Source: Sanderia malayensis (taxonomy: Eukaryota > Cnidaria > Scyphozoa > Semaeostomeae > Pelagiidae). Taken from it: a DNA stretch of 64,000 nt. Below, one piece after another: positions 42,701-56,900 of the stretch (positions are counted from its first letter, which is position 1; each line of letters opens with the position of its first letter). The stretch spans positions 496,001-560,000 of the forward strand of contig RQOL01000915.1 of NCBI GenBank assembly GCA_013076295.1, given 5' to 3'. Made by a program: the position numbers and the translations under genes. The notes under the pieces were generated by a model. The model was given only the letters and a program-made list of their open reading frames with translations, was not told the origin of the DNA and made no database searches.

Positions 42701-44489
42701 AAAAACACTGCAAAACAGACACTGTCCTTCTTTTTGAACAAATGATCTTCAATTAACAAATCTTAAAATGAACTCACCTAACTATAATAATGTTCACAAG
42801 GAATGACCACAAACATTCACTTTATGTCTGGGCTCCTGAAAAACAACAAGAAATCATGTAATCTACTTTATAGCATGTTGGCTCATCTCAGTTCTTTTCA
42901 TGTGGCCTCAAGTCTATAAATGTAAGTCATTTATTGTAACTGCAAATCATTAATTACTTCCACCTCATGTATTCACCCACTCAAACAACGTATAAAACCT
43001 TCTTACCTTTGGTCAACCTTCCATGGCCTACTCTTATTATTGGTATTTTTACCAACAGCAATATTTCTGAAGATATAACAGATCACCAAAAATAAAATCA
43101 ATGTACTTCATTCTCCATGTGTCCGTGGTGGAACATGTTTTTCCTGTTGCTGTGTTCAACAACCTTCACCATCAAAATCCCCACAACGCCATGGTGAGAA
43201 ATGATCTATTTCTAGATATCTTGCATAATAAAGTCCACCAAATTATTTCTTCTTATACTTAGAGATCGACAAAACAGAATGAATCATCATAATAATAATA
43301 ATGACAACAACGAGGCACGCCGCCGAATAGAGGCCACAAAACTTTCAAATTGGCGCGAATTTAAAATAGCAATTGCGTGTTTACTTTCTTGCTACAGCAA
43401 ATGTAAAATTTTTGTTCAACATCTAACGTTGTTAGAAATTGGAAGAAAATAATAATTATCTATATATTGAGAAAAAATCTTACAAAGATTGTTTTACTTT
43501 GTTATTGGTAAGTTGAATGTTGAAATTTACCTTTCCTAAACAATCCATATTTACACCAACAGCGTCTTCTTTAAGGCCAGGTTGTCTTTCATTGCATCGC
43601 AATGCACTGTCTTTTTTACCGTTTCTGTCATCTGGTTTTTAGCGTTTCTGTCATCTGGCTTCTAGGTTAATATCCAGCCAGTTTTGTTGTAAAGTAAAGT
43701 AAAGTAAAGTTAAGTTTTTTTATAAAGTAAGTATTTCACTCCTTCACTTCAGCATGACATTTTATTCTTATTTCAATCAACACAATAATATACAAGTTAA
43801 ACATGTTAAACATTCCTTAGTATTAATGGCAACTTTCTTTTTACAAGATAATAAATTCATCCAAATCATCTTCTTCTTTTCTAAAAACAGGGTTTCAAGA
43901 AAGTTGATTCCTCAAAATATTTGGTGAGTGTCATAACAATTGTTGTTATACAAAGCTTAATGTTTAAATGTTTAAATTAATTAATTAATGTTTAATGTTT
44001 AAATGCCTCACCCTGTAATGTACATTGATCTCCCAAATCTGAAGCTTAACTACTTAGCTGAACAATCACAACAATTTCTTATCAATAAAAAGCAAATTAA
44101 CTGCATAATGCAAATAAAATCTAGCCTTCACAAACACATCAAATGGATGATTAACTTTTCTAATTTATACATTATCGCAACTGTTTTCCTTTTAGTTCTT
44201 GAAGAACACAATAGAAAGAGTGATGTAGGTCATAAGATAAAGTGCTCCAATATTTTTATTTGCAAACTTTAAATAACCAATAATTTAATTCCACGATCAA
44301 GAGTAATTTCAAACATTTCTTACAATTATGCTTTAAATTATTTATTTTATCTTGCAGCTCACGAAAAAACAACAAAACCCATCCACTTGCTCACAAAAAT
44401 CACTCTTATTTCAAATATTAACATTTTCACTTAAATTGGGTTGCATATAAAACACATTTTTTTCTTTTTTTTATATCATCTCTCGCAAA

Positions 44490-45431
44490 ATGCCAAAAAA
44501 AGCCAGAAAAAGCATCACCGGCTCAAGGCGCTGCGATCAAGTAAGGAAAGCAAATCGCCGAAGTCGTGAGAATAACCAACAGCCTCATCCTGCTGATTTA
44601 CCACCCGATAATACGGTACAGGGAGCAGTGAATGATCTTCACCAGTTGCAGCAAGAATACCCTCAGCAACCAGCCCCAGAATATCAACCACTCCCAGTTC
44701 ATTATCCACAGATGCAAGCACTGTATGTGCCATGGCAACTACCTGCGATGCTTCCCCACTATGGACTTATAGCAGTACCGCAACCAATAAACATTGGCTT
44801 ACAATATCCTGCAGCACTGGCCCCTCAACTTCAGGTACACAACTCAATAATTTCTGCTAATCTTTTCAAAATAAGATAACTCTATATTATACAGCTTTTT
44901 GTAATTAAAAAATATCAAAATTAAATCAGTTATTATATCAACCAAATTATCAATATTTTTCCATCTGCAGGTACCGCCGATGGTTATGCAGTTGCAACAA
45001 CCCCTTCTGAATCGTAATCATGAAGGTCCAGCAGCAATACAAACGGCAGATGTGGAGATGCTTAATGTAAATCAAGCTCAAAATGACAATGAGGTAAAAG
45101 AAAATTGTTAACAAAAGCTAACTACAGTTAGGCAACTCCATTTTCCATAACCCAAATCCCTCATGCAATTTCCCTACTTGAGACATGTATAATTATAAGT
45201 TCCCATGTATATTTATATCAATTTACATAGTCACACAGTAATGACATTAAAATTTCTATTAACTAATGACTAAAATAACTAATTTAATTTAATTTTCATT
45301 ATTAACAGATGCGGCCAATGCAGATGCAACCCCAAACACATATTGAAAATGAAAATAATGAAATTGAAAGGCCAGCACAACCTGATGAAATCAACGTGGA
45401 ACAACACATTCCAATTCCACATGATAATCAG
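44490..45431 (+). CDS. Helitron N-terminal Gln/Pro-rich exons
   Basis: Three exons code a basic start (MPKKARKSITGSRR), a Gln/Pro/Tyr-rich middle (QQPAPEYQPLPVHYPQMQAL) and an acidic Gln/Glu/Asn tail. The second and third exons are both 123 nt and phase 0. No known domain is visible; the part looks disordered. The same exons survive alone at 35.18-36.12 kb and 58.97-59.9 kb, and a shorter Gln-rich version starts the relic at 19.7 kb. Confidence 0.6.
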
Positions 45432-45601
45432 GTAAAACAGACTACCATCACAATTGGCTTAAAATACACCAGTCATTCTCCATAGCACCATGTCAGGAAA
45501 TTATTTTGCTCTCTAATTAGACATATCTTCACAAGTTCCAGTTTTATGCATTTCAAAACACATGATTGAATTATATTAACTTAGATTGCATTGCATTTCA
45601 G

Positions 45602-46124
45602 GATCCACAAATATTGCCTGCTGCTATGGAATTGCAACCCAACCTTGAAAATGAGAATGAAGAAAATCAAATAGCGGTACAACCACAAGAAGTTGAAATG
45701 CATGACGAAATCCAACCACAACACCAAGATGATGTCCCCCAACCCATCGAACATCAAGAAAGGGAAGTAAATCAACCTATTCTTGAAATTCCTCAATTCT
45801 CCCCAATGCCTCATCATCTTGGGAAAATGACCAGAACATGTATTCACTGTGAAGCGAAGTACTTCCGAGAGGAACTCAACTCAAAAAAGCAATACAACAA
45901 ATGTTGTATGGGAGGATTAATAACTCTCGATCCCATTCAACCACCCCCGGCAAATGTGATGCATTTATACACTGGAACTACTGAGGAATCTAAATATTTT
46001 CTCAAAAATTTCCGTAGATACAATTCGCTAATGGCGATGGCATCCTGGACAGCTAACGTTGTAAGACACGCTAATGCAGGACCACCAGTCATCACCATAC
46101 ATGGAAACGCATACCATATGACAG
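45602..46124 (+). CDS. Helitron zinc-cluster exon
   Basis: The exon runs in phase from DPQILPAAMELQ to a donor after HMTG. Its core is CIHCEAKYFREELNSKKQYN followed by KCCMGG, a Cys-x2-Cys...Cys-Cys zinc cluster that commonly precedes the Helitron N domain. It continues VMHLYTG and RYNSLMAMASW, conserved in the minus-strand relic. Confidence 0.72.
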
Positions 46125-46383
46125 GTAGATATAACGTCTCTCATAATGTGCTACATTTCCATATAATACCTTCACTTGATGAAACGGATGTTGACAGAAC
46201 GCTCATGTTTTTCCCACCCAACATACAATGAATAAGCTTTCTGTATGCTTGCCCGAATATCAAGAGTTGTCCAATCGAAAATCAAGGCGCTTTATGATGC
46301 TTTTATAACAAAGCACTTGCTGCATTGAAAATTACACTCGATATAACGAAGTACAATTTGCAATGTTTATTTGAATTCAACAG

Positions 46384-47567
46384 GGGTAACTGAAACCGAC
46401 AGGTCCCGAAAATATGCAGAATTATACATTATGGACACCCAACAAGCACTGCAAGAACGCCAAAACACAGCCAGAGAACAAAACTTGGACTTAGACATGG
46501 TGGCCCTGCTGCAAAACGAATTGATGGCAGTAAATCGGTTTGCTCAACATTTTAAAACAATGGGAGAAGTACTGGAAGAGCAAAGGCAGCAAGCCATTGC
46601 CAATGATCAGCCTATTCCCACGTTCAAGATGATTATTACCGGTCGCCCAGAACAAGATCGAAGATATGATAATCCTACTGCCAGAGAAATTGCAGCAGTC
46701 TACACTACACGCAATGGCGGTGCTCCTAATCCCGAGGATAGAGAGCTTCAAATTCGAACAAGGCGTGGTAATCTTATGAAGATTAATGCCATAGATCCTG
46801 TTGCGGATCCTCTAACCTATCCATTGTTGTTCTTTCAGGGTGATCGTGGATACAGCGTAGACCTTCAACGTCTACCTACACGTGAAGGACAAGGCCAGCA
46901 AAATGCTAATCGTAACCACCGTACCAAACTTACAATCGCCGAATATTATTCGTACCGAATACAAGTCAGAAATCAACTGTCCACCATCCACAGGGCAACA
47001 CTTCTCTTTCAACAATATTTGGTGGATGCATACACCAAAATAGAAGGAAACAAGCTCAACTGGATTTTGCACAATCAACGGCAATTACGTGCTGACAGTT
47101 ATCGAGGCCTGATGGATCACCTGAACAGAAGGGCTGAAATCGAAAATCAAATGGCCAGGGCAAACAATCCCAACGAACCCCTTCATATTGATGTCGGTCG
47201 TGTTGTCATACTTCCCTCATCTTTTTCAGGCAGTCAACGAAATATGTACCAGAACTTTCAAGATGCAATGACCATCGTAAGAAAGTATGGCAAGCCTGAC
47301 ATCTTCCTAACCATGACGGCCAATCCCAAGTGGAAGGAGATTTCAGAAAACATTCTACCACACCAGAAGTCGAATGACCGGCCTGACATCGTCACACGAG
47401 TATTTCAACAGAAACTACAAGAACTACTGGAAGATGTCATTCACAAGCACATTCTCGGACACACTATTGCACATGTATATGTCATCGAATTTCAGAAGAG
47501 AGGACTACCACACGCTCACATGATTCTGTTCCTCTCTGAGGCTGATAGACCACGAACACCTGAAGAG
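46384..47567 (+). CDS. Helitron Rep domain exon (N domain and HUH motif)
   Basis: Open throughout. Conserved blocks: DPLTYPLLFFQGDRGYS, RIQVRNQLSTIHRATLLFQQ, VVILPSSFSGSQRNMYQN, PDIFLTMTANPKWKEI (Rep motif 1) and QKRGLPHAHMILFL, where His-Ala-His (47511-47519) are the HUH metal ligands. The donor follows RPRTPEE at 47567. Confidence 0.88.
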
Positions 47568-47726
47568 GTAACATCTATAGCAATAATCTATTATAGAGTA
47601 AAAGATAGATTTATTATACATTTATGATTGAGTATGAAATATTATCATCAGTTGTATTGCTTAGTAAAACACAGTGCATTTTGATGTGTAGAACTTACAT
47701 GTGATATTTTTCCTCGAAACCTACAG

Positions 47727-48982
47727 GTAGATCGACTCATATCTGCTGAAATTCCGGACCCACAGGATGCAAGATATCACAAGTTAGTACTGAACACATG
47801 ACACATGGACCATGCGGTGATATAAACCCCGGATGTGTTTGCATGGAGAATAACAAATGCAAGAAACGATTTCCGAAAGATCGCACTGCCGAAACACAAG
47901 TCAATGCGAATGGTTATCCACTCTACAGACGACGCTGTCGTCACCCAGTCAATCTGGAAGATCGACTTCTAGATGATACATGGGTTGTGCCACATAATCG
48001 CCATCTTCTACTCAAGTATCAATGTCACATTAATCTGGAAATATGTAGCACTGTGAAGTCCGTGAAATATATTTTCAAATATATTCATAAAGGACAAGAT
48101 ATGGCACACGTGGAAATTCTTCAAGGACAGCAGCAACAAGTACCTCAAGATATTGAGCACGATGAAGTACGCCAATACATCAACGCCCGGTATATTGGAC
48201 CTCATGAAGCTGTTCATAGAATATTCCAATTTGCCATGCACGAGAAAAGTCACACTATCAAACGTCTGCATGTTCATCTACCTGATCAGCAGACCGTATA
48301 CTTTCAGGATAATGGCGTGTCGAACAATTACAAAACATCAATGAAAAAACCACACTGACGTCTTGGTTTGAATTGAATGCACAAGACCCGGCTGCACGCC
48401 AATATCTCTATCACGAGATTCCTGAACACTATGTTTTCAACGAGCGCACCAAAACATGGAAAGCAAGACAGCGGAGAACACTGCCTGTCATAGGCAGAAT
48501 ATATCAAGTTCACCCACGACCATGTGAGCAAAGATTCGCACTAAGACTATTGCTTCTCCATAAACGAGGTGCCACGTCGTTTGAAGATCTTCGTACGATA
48601 GAAGGAAACCTATGCAATTCCTTCAAAGACGCTGCTTTAGCTCTAGGTCTGTTGGAAGATGATGCTGAAATCATACGCTGTTTGGAGGAGGCAGTTATTT
48701 TCAACATGCCAGTACAACTGAGACAGTTGTTTGCAACATTACTCCTTTTTCAAACACCTTCTGATATCGCAGCACTCTTCAACATGTTCAAAGAAGCATT
48801 GAGTGAAGACTTTGTACGACGTGATCAAGTCAATCATCCAGATATGGCCATAGCTTTTGAAGACCGACACATGTATCAATGTCTGCATGACATTGACGAA
48901 AATTTGAAAGTACATGGTCAATCGATCACTAATTATGCTGACCTTCCTCAACTTCCAGCCGACTATGTCATTCCTGAACGAG
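47727..48982 (+). pseudogene. Helitron Rep catalytic-tyrosine exon and linker, two frame breaks
   Basis: It begins VDRLISAEIPDPQDARYHK, shifts frame before HMTHGPCG, continues CMENNKCKKRFPKD, then SVKYIFKYIHKG with the two catalytic Tyr (codons near 48068 and 48080). It shifts again near 48320 and continues WFELNAQDPAARQYLYHEIP and on to a donor at 48983. The second break is absent from the minus-strand relic, so it arose in this copy. Confidence 0.8.
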
Positions 48983-49140
48983 GTATTAATGTGTTATTTT
49001 CAATATCAATGTACTGTATTAGTAACAATATAATAATGTATCCTAAGATCGTGCAGACAAGGGCATTTCGTATTTTTGCACATTGATTCTCCTAGCTTTC
49101 TTTCCAATTTTATTGCAATATATTTCACTTATTATTACAG

Positions 49141-50170
49141 AGGAAGATGACATGGATGTTGGCAATGCCAGAGAGGAAGGAGAACGAATGCTGGCCGCAT
49201 TGAACCCTGAACAGCGAGCCATATACACGGGAATCACTGATGCTATCAACGCGCAATCCGAACAGAACTGTCACTTTGTTGACGGGCCGGCTGGAACCGG
49301 CAAAACTTTCCTTTACAACACGTTGGTTCACAATCTGCAAGCCAATGGACATAAAGTTCAGTGCATGGCGTGGTCAGGAATTGCTGCAACACTGCTCATA
49401 AATGGTAGAACTTCACATTCTACCTTTCAAATTCCTATACCACTTCAAGCTGAATCAACGTGTAATGTCAAGAGACAGAGCAGGAGAGCACAGGTATTGC
49501 GCGAAACTACCCTATTCATATGGGATGAAGCTTCCATGATTCCCGCACTTGCATTACAAGCAGTCGACCGACTGCTTCGAGACATTACACATGTCGACAG
49601 ACCATTTGGTGGCAAGTTCATGCTACTTGGTGGTGACTTCAGACAGGTTCTACCTGTCGTCACGAAAGCAGGAAGGGAAAGAATTGTAGCAGAGACTCTA
49701 AAATCACACCAGATCATTGATCTATGGACAAAGTTTCAGCAGCATCGTTTACACACCAACATGAGAGCCGTTCAAGATGATTCATACCGTGAATTCTCAG
49801 AATGGCTTCTCAGACTTGGCAACAAGCAAGAAGCACACGATGCACTGGACAACGTAATTCTGCCACAACAGATATGCACTTCGTCTAAAGAAGACATGCT
49901 GAACTTCATTTTTCCCAGGCCGAACACACCAGATTCACACCTAATGATGGATCCTGTAACAATGTCTGAACGCTGTTGTCTGACTCCGAAGAATGACTTA
50001 TCACATCAAGTGAACGACTTAATTCTGGACAGACTTCAAACAGCCGAAAGAACTTATTACAGCACAGACAGTGTTGTCACAGACGATCCAGATGAGGAAG
50101 AGGCCTACCCCATTGAATTTCTCAACCAACTCACTCCAATGGAATGCCGTTGCACAGACTTAAACTCAAG
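49141..50170 (+). CDS. Helitron PIF1-like helicase exon
   Basis: Opens EEDDMDVGNAREEGERMLAA. It shows Walker A GPAGTGKTF (about 49284-49310), FIWDEASMI (motif II) and LLGGDFRQVLPVV (motif III). These are the SF1B PIF1-family motifs of the Helitron helicase, which unwinds DNA during rolling-circle transposition. The exon is fully open and ends at a donor after CTDLNSR. Confidence 0.9.
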
Positions 50171-50274
50171 GTAGGAAGAGTACAATCTTTCATCCTATTA
50201 ACATTAAATTATTATGTGCAAAGGTAGTGCACCATAAAAATGCGTCATAATCACAATAATATTCATTGCATTAG

Positions 50275-50813
50275 GTTGGTGCAACGATCATTCTTCTGCG
50301 GAATCTCAATCCAAAGAAAGGTCTTTGCAACGGAACAAGACTCATAGTTCGGCATCTCCGACGTCACGTGATCACAGCAGAGATCATTACCAGGAGCACA
50401 GAGGACAACGGGTCATGATTCCCAAGATCACAGTCTCCACTCAGGACACGGAAATGCCGTTCAAAATGAAACGCCGACAGTTTCCAGTCAGACTTGCATA
50501 CTGCTTGACAATCAACAAGGCACAGGGGCAATCCCTGAGGTATGTTGGTTTGTACTTACCTGAGCCCGTGTTCACACATGGTCAGTTATATGTGGCCATG
50601 TCAAGAGCAACATCATTTAACGGGCTCAAAGTATTCCTCCAGAGGAAACACACAGGAAAACAAAGAACATTGTTTTCCAAGAAGTCCTGTAAAGGCTTCA
50701 TCCTAGAGCGACCATCTGCACAGTTGCTCTACAGAGGGCTGCCTACCAAAACGCACATACACACATTCAAGGGTACGGGTATTGTGTGTCAACGCAGATC
50801 ACGTCGCACATAA
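50275..50813 (+). pseudogene. Helitron helicase C-terminal exon, one frameshift
   Basis: After CATTAG it codes [20 protein letters not shown], then [18 protein letters not shown]. After a one-base frame change near 50390 it codes [45 protein letters not shown] and a basic end (CQRRSRRT). TINKAQGQ and YVAMSR are helicase motifs V/VI. The stop is at 50811-50813. Confidence 0.82.
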
Positions 50814-50842
50814 GTGTGATGTACAGCCGTTACTGGCACCCT

Positions 50843-50864
50843 TCTAGAATGAATTCATTCTAGA
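50843..50864. repeat. 22-bp perfect palindrome after the Helitron gene
   Basis: TCTAGAATGAATTCATTCTAGA is its own reverse complement. It lies 30 bp after the helicase stop. It may be part of the element's 3' region or terminator-like, but no CTAG hairpin end is obvious in the next few hundred bases. Confidence 0.6.
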
Positions 50865-50990
50865 TAACACTGATCTGCGGAGACCAACTGGACATTACAC
50901 CATCCACATGTCCAGGGGTGACTGCACCACACACAGCAGTCGCACAGTCCTGAATCCTGCGTAGCGCCCGATTATTAAGAGTTATGCGTT

Positions 50991-53900
50991 GCCATTTTCT
51001 CCGATATTGCCTATGGGAAAGTGGATTTCCTTACTCTGTGAAAACTGCAAGTTGTCCCTTAAGGATAGTTACTTTTTGCAAAACATCGCACTATCAATAA
51101 CATCCCCCCTCTCCTTTTAATACATGAAAACTTGATCTAAATCTATAGAGGCCCCTTTAGTGTTTACTGTTATATACTTCCAAATTTCAATTGCACTTTT
51201 CACCAACAAGGAAAACTCGAACAAAGGTTACTCCTTGACGCTGGTGTTCGAGCTTTTAACTAATGTAACCGGCAATCTTATTCTTTTTTTTGCTATGTAC
51301 AAACGTAATCCTCAAAACAAACGACCGCGGTTATTGAAAGAATACATTCACGCCGTGGCAGAGATGTATGCTTGCTGAGAGTGAAGTGCTATTGAAGAAT
51401 CCAATTGAGGTACTGTCATTTTGCTAAAGACGTCGCTTAACCAATCAATTTTGCAACTGAACTACGGATTGTATGTATCAATTTTTATGGATATTGACAA
51501 TTCACCAATTTTAATAGTAGACTTATCATGACTCAACCTTTTGCATTCGTACTTCGCATACAATACAAATATCTATCCACGTCCTTTCAAAACATGTTTT
51601 TTGTACTGTATTTATATCTTTCAGATCTTCCGCATTAATAATAAGGTTTTTGAATTAGCGATTTACGTTTTCAATAGAGATTGCCAGGATGATTTATCAT
51701 CGTTACAGTTTCAATATTCATATATTTGTGTATTTGTCCCATATAAATCTCCATTCAATAATATCATAACAAAATTTATTGACTTCGTTTTTAATTAGAT
51801 GCATTTCTGCTAAATCATTGAAACGAGGCGAGACTTCTGTCTCTCATTTCAAACGCCTTTGTGCTGTCTATGTATGATTTTCATCTATGTTATGTCTCAT
51901 CATCGCACTATTGTTGCCTGTCGGGTCTAAGTTTTGTCTGCCAACAAATGGCATCCAGTTGGATTTTGTTGCTGAACTCAATGAAATTATACCTCATAAA
52001 GCCTTCCTGGCTCAAAGGAAACAACTACCTTGCTGTTCACCAAAGGTAAATAAGGTTCATTTTCATTTGGACAATCAAACAATGGATATTTAGATATAAG
52101 CGAATTTGATACTGAAATGAGAGAAAATAAAGCTATGTATACCTTATTGACTTAAAGGAGACAACTAGGCTGCTATGAATCAGAGGTCAACAATGTATAT
52201 TTTCATTCATCCCTTTGAATTTGATATGTTAATGGAAATTGCTTAGCTTAGGCCATTTCTACTTTACTCACGGTTTACATATAGTTTGTTAGGCCAGAAT
52301 TCTGGAAATTTCCAATGTTTTTTCATACTTTGTTTTCAGAAAATGTGCATTGCTCTACCAATTTCCTGGGTTTTTTTCGTGAATATAGTTCTAACCAATT
52401 TATTGACTTTGTGGCTGCCTTCTTTGTTTTACAAGCAAAGCCATTGATATCCCACATGAACCTGCTTTCAATTTTGTTTATAAATGTTTAATTGTTGTAT
52501 GTACATGAAGGAAACCAGTGAAAGTCAAGTTCAAGCCCTGGGAAAATCCACACTTTATTTACTTACCACCTTCCTCATTGCACATGCATTGCATATCTCT
52601 TTTGTCTACCACACTCATTAATCTCTTTTCCTATTTTTGTACAGATTCATTTAGTCAAAGGCAATGGAAAATTCAATCAATGGTTCAAAATGTTCTCTTC
52701 AAATTATTTCCCAAGTCAGGTATAATATTCAAGGTATGATGCTCTCTGTTCCATATGAATCAATTAATGCACCTTGCTTGAAAAGCAGACTGAATAAATA
52801 AGGCTGAATAATATTTCTACATTGACTACCACTAAATGTTTTCTTAACGAATCACTTACAGTATTCTAAACCTGTAGGTACTTAATTCTTCCTCATTGTC
52901 ACTTAATGATGTTCCTTATCAGGCAGATGTGTTGTCAAACTCAGTGTGCCAGGACAGACGGCAATGATTTCACAACCATTACACACAACATTTTCAAATT
53001 TAGTGGGAAGCATACATTGTATCAATCACTGATAGAATCCTCCATTACACTGGACAAAACAAGCTAAGATGGCTCTTACCACACAAGCAAACATTATTAA
53101 TGCATTTTAATAATCTATATGTGCATAAATATGTCTTTGTTATCTTACTTGAATATTGAGAGTCTTGCATGATAAGTTTCCCATTGTAGATATCTTTTTA
53201 ACCAGAACCTCATAGTGTATGGTGTCTCCTCATTCATTCACTGTGGAAGTGCTTGACAAAGTATTTCTGTTTTTTTTAATCAACAACATTCAATTGTATA
53301 TATCATTGACACTTGCTTACGTTTTCAGTATGTAGACACTGTATTACATGAACTGTACTACCATCTTACAATGTGTCTTATATCATAAAGAGCTTTCCCA
53401 TACAATTAACATGCAAGCACAGAAACTTATTGAATCCTCAGAACAATTACAACATAATGGCAACTGAAGTAACAAGCTTTTTTATAAGGAACCTACATGT
53501 ATAAGGTAGAAAACTTAAGGAACGTTTACTACTACAGGCCAAATCACTAAGCATCTTTATTTTAGTATATTAATATTTCCGCATATTTAAAATTAGGAAG
53601 CCGGTTCCATTGATTTTCAGTACTTTTACATTATTGAAGCTTCTTCATGTGTTAACCTCTTATCCTTTCACAGCAAAACGATGAATTTGAATGCTTTTCT
53701 TGCGTCTCTACTAATTATGTCCACCAAATGCCAAACTTAAAATTAAAGACCTTTTACAACTACAAAGTGGTCAAAGGATCTCAAAATAACGAACTTAAAC
53801 AACTAGGCCCTCAGCTAGGTTCCTTATAATGTATTCTCATCGCAATTGTAATTTAATCTAATAGTTATCGCATAATTCCAAGTTTTGTTGCTCTTGAAAA

Positions 53901-56900
53901 CTACAATCACAATACAATCAATGCAGCACCACGTAATGTCCTGGAGCGAATACTATTATCATCAGATTTCACGGGAATTTCGGCGTCCTAGCAACAACAA
54001 TAGCGGCGCGAAATTTAAAATTTCTTGCGTCATAGAGGACTTAGCGTGCGTAAAAATTTTTTTCAACTCACCACAAGAAAAACAACAATTTACGTAAGTA
54101 CATGTATTTTTAATGTTGCTTTTACTTTCACATGAAAATACAGGCTATTTATAACTAAACAGCTTTAAAAAAGCTCAAATGCTATATTTTATGTCACAAT
54201 TGCCATTGCAGTGGATATTATCACAATAACAATTTTATCCTTTACAGGTTCACTTGAAATAGATATTTTCGACTACTGTACCGTAAGTTCATGTATTCAT
54301 TCTGCGTTTTCTGCCTGCCTTTAGTCTCTCCCTTCATTGTAAGAAAGATAATTATTATTCATTATCTGCAGAAAATAAAATGTGTCATATTAATACATTA
54401 AAAGTATATATTATTGTAACATCAAGAGAACTGCAGGCAAATTCAAACAACTGATACCTATTAACTCACCTTTCATTGAATGACAATGACAATATATTTA
54501 TATATAGTGTAAACATGGATATGAAAATGAATTGCCATTGAAATGAGCTTGAAGATGAGCTGAAGAGCTCTGAGCTGAAGTTGCCAACACTGTGCAAAAG
54601 GAACCACAGTGTTCATTGTGGGAAGAAACAAGGTACATTGAAAATACTTCATCATATATTGATAAATCTAATAAATGTTATGCATAGATTATCAACTGCT
54701 TTACAAGGAAACACAATTGTATCCATGAGTCACTTTTTAAATATTGTGTCATATTAATCCTAGCTAATCACTTATGATATTGCTCACTAAAAACAATGCT
54801 TCAAATTCAGCCTCAGCACACTGTACAGAAGAGATTTACAGGAAAAAGCAATGAATGCAAAACATCTTAACATACAAAAAAACAAATTACAATTTATGAA
54901 GCCTCCTTGAAGGGAGGTAAATTTAAAAAAATGAATATAGCGTAAGTTGCAATGCAAATTCCCATCTCATCGTGTGTAAACATATTGCTTACTTTAACTC
55001 CTTCTGTACAATGTTTCTTTCCTACAGACATCTAATGAAATAAAATAAAAATTTAAAAAAAAAATTCAAAAAAAAAAAAAAAACAAAAAAAAAAAAAAAA
55101 GAAATGAAGCCAACCAGGTGCATGTGGGCAGATGTGCCAACAAAGAAATTTATCTTTGGTAAGGGGCAGCAGAACAGTAAAGTGATGTAACTGTAATTGT
55201 GTTATGTTTGTCTTTTGTTCGTTTTCTTCCACTGTTATTTGTTTGTTTGTTAATTATTGTTTAAAGGTAATTGAATAAATTAATAATAATAAATTGCAAA
55301 ATATAACAAGACTATTACCTTTGAAAAACATGCATTTCGCCAACAAATATTTACCCTTTAAACTCTTCTTTACATCCTGTGACACAAACCCTAAAAATTT
55401 GCAAGAAATGTATTTCAAAAACCCGTCTTTATAAATGAATAGATGGCCTTTCGCATGCTCATGGCTCCTATATTTCAATACTTACCTAAAGAAGCAGTCA
55501 ACAATTCCTTCATTGACATCGCACCACACAAATTATGCACTACCTAAAATTCACGAATAATACATGTAATAAAACGTAAGAAGCACAGAATCTTATCTCA
55601 TTTTCCAATGCAGACAATGTATCTTAACTCTAGCATCCGTTTTCTTAAATGTGGCCTACTCTCAAGGGATTTTATAAATACTATATTTCCTCAAGTCTTA
55701 TACGCTGGGAAAATGAATCAAAACCTTCACAAAAACCCTACAGATTCATTTTAAAGATGTAACTTGAAAGATCGCAATGATATAAACGATGTGGAAAACC
55801 TACTTACCATCGCCAGTGACCCATCAAGAGCAGAAAAGAAGAAAGGAAGGACGCAATGCCAGCATGTTCTTTTTGTTCAGTTCTCTTTCATGGTTGGGTC
55901 TGGGCTGGGTTATTGTTAGCCAATCCAGCTCAATCAGATAATCACGTCAAACGAGCTGCATAACAATAGAATTTGTTGTATGATTTTGATTTATGCTATG
56001 TTTCGTCAACGTAGCAATTTATCATGCTGGTTGTGGTCTGTCCAATATTCGTTTCCCAAATCTTGGATCGCAACGGAACTTGATGCTGAAATAAGAGAAA
56101 GTAAAGCTGAGAGAAACATTCATTTTGCCGCAGCTCAGGAGTAAGTAGACTTTATTTTTAGTTTCACCCCATTCAAGTTCCCATATAATTGCTTAGGCCA
56201 ATTGTATTTCACTCATTGTAACATATAGTTTCTTGAGGCCAAAATTGACAACTCCGCTTATGTTTCATAGCTTTTATATTTAATTATTTGGAAAAGAGTG
56301 TTTAATGCTGTACCCACATGTTTCAGTGGCTTTATTTTGTTAAATATTTTCGTTGACGTTCTTTTCATTTGTGGCTGCCTTCTTTGCCTTACCAGCCAAG
56401 CCCAATACTCCTATGAAACTCCTTTCCCATGCAATTCCCATCCCATTGATGATGATTATGAAGTATTTTGCATTCGTTATCCACGGTGTCCGTGCTTATC
56501 CTTATGTTCTATATGATTGAAACTAAGTAAAACCAATCCCACCCGTGGAAATCTTTTGCCGTGTTGCAAGAGTCACACTTAATTTTTCTGTCAGGCTTTA
56601 ATATATTCTTAATCTACGTTACAATACAGTGAAAAAGTCCAATTGTTATTCCAGTTAAACAAAATCGCTAATTATGACAAGACAATTTTCACATAACAAC
56701 ATATTAACTCCCAGGCTATTTATCCAAATATAATTCTTTATTACCCTTGATAGTAATAAACCAACATGTTAATAGAATATAATTTGTCTCTTTCACTTTG
56801 TAGATCTACTCATGTACATCATTGTACAAATGCAAGTATTGGAGACTTCATACCTATTGCTTTATCAAAATCCAATGCATCATGTCATCTTATCATGGAA

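Larger units (their letters stand above)
44490..50813 (+). pseudogene. Helitron Rep-helicase gene (most complete copy, frameshifted)
   Basis: Eight exons with GT/AG borders join in phase at the start: 44490-44834, 44971-45093, 45309-45431, 45602-46124, 46384-47567, 47727-48982, 49141-50170 and 50275-50813. A 33-nt exon at 43891-43923 may precede them. The product reads Gln/Pro-rich N-terminus, zinc cluster, Helitron N-like domain, HUH Rep, linker and PIF1-like SF1 helicase. This is the Helitron RepHel, which nicks, unwinds and copies the element by rolling circle. There are frame breaks near 47775-47797, 48315-48328 and 50385-50395. The first is shared with the decayed copy on the minus strand. 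Otherwise catalytic motifs are intact, so it decayed recently or holds sequencing errors. Confidence 0.85.

Noticed and set aside
55035..55100. A-rich tract as proof of a retroposon insertion
   Set aside because: No flanking duplication or recognisable SINE/LINE body could be seen; noted only as an A-rich tract.
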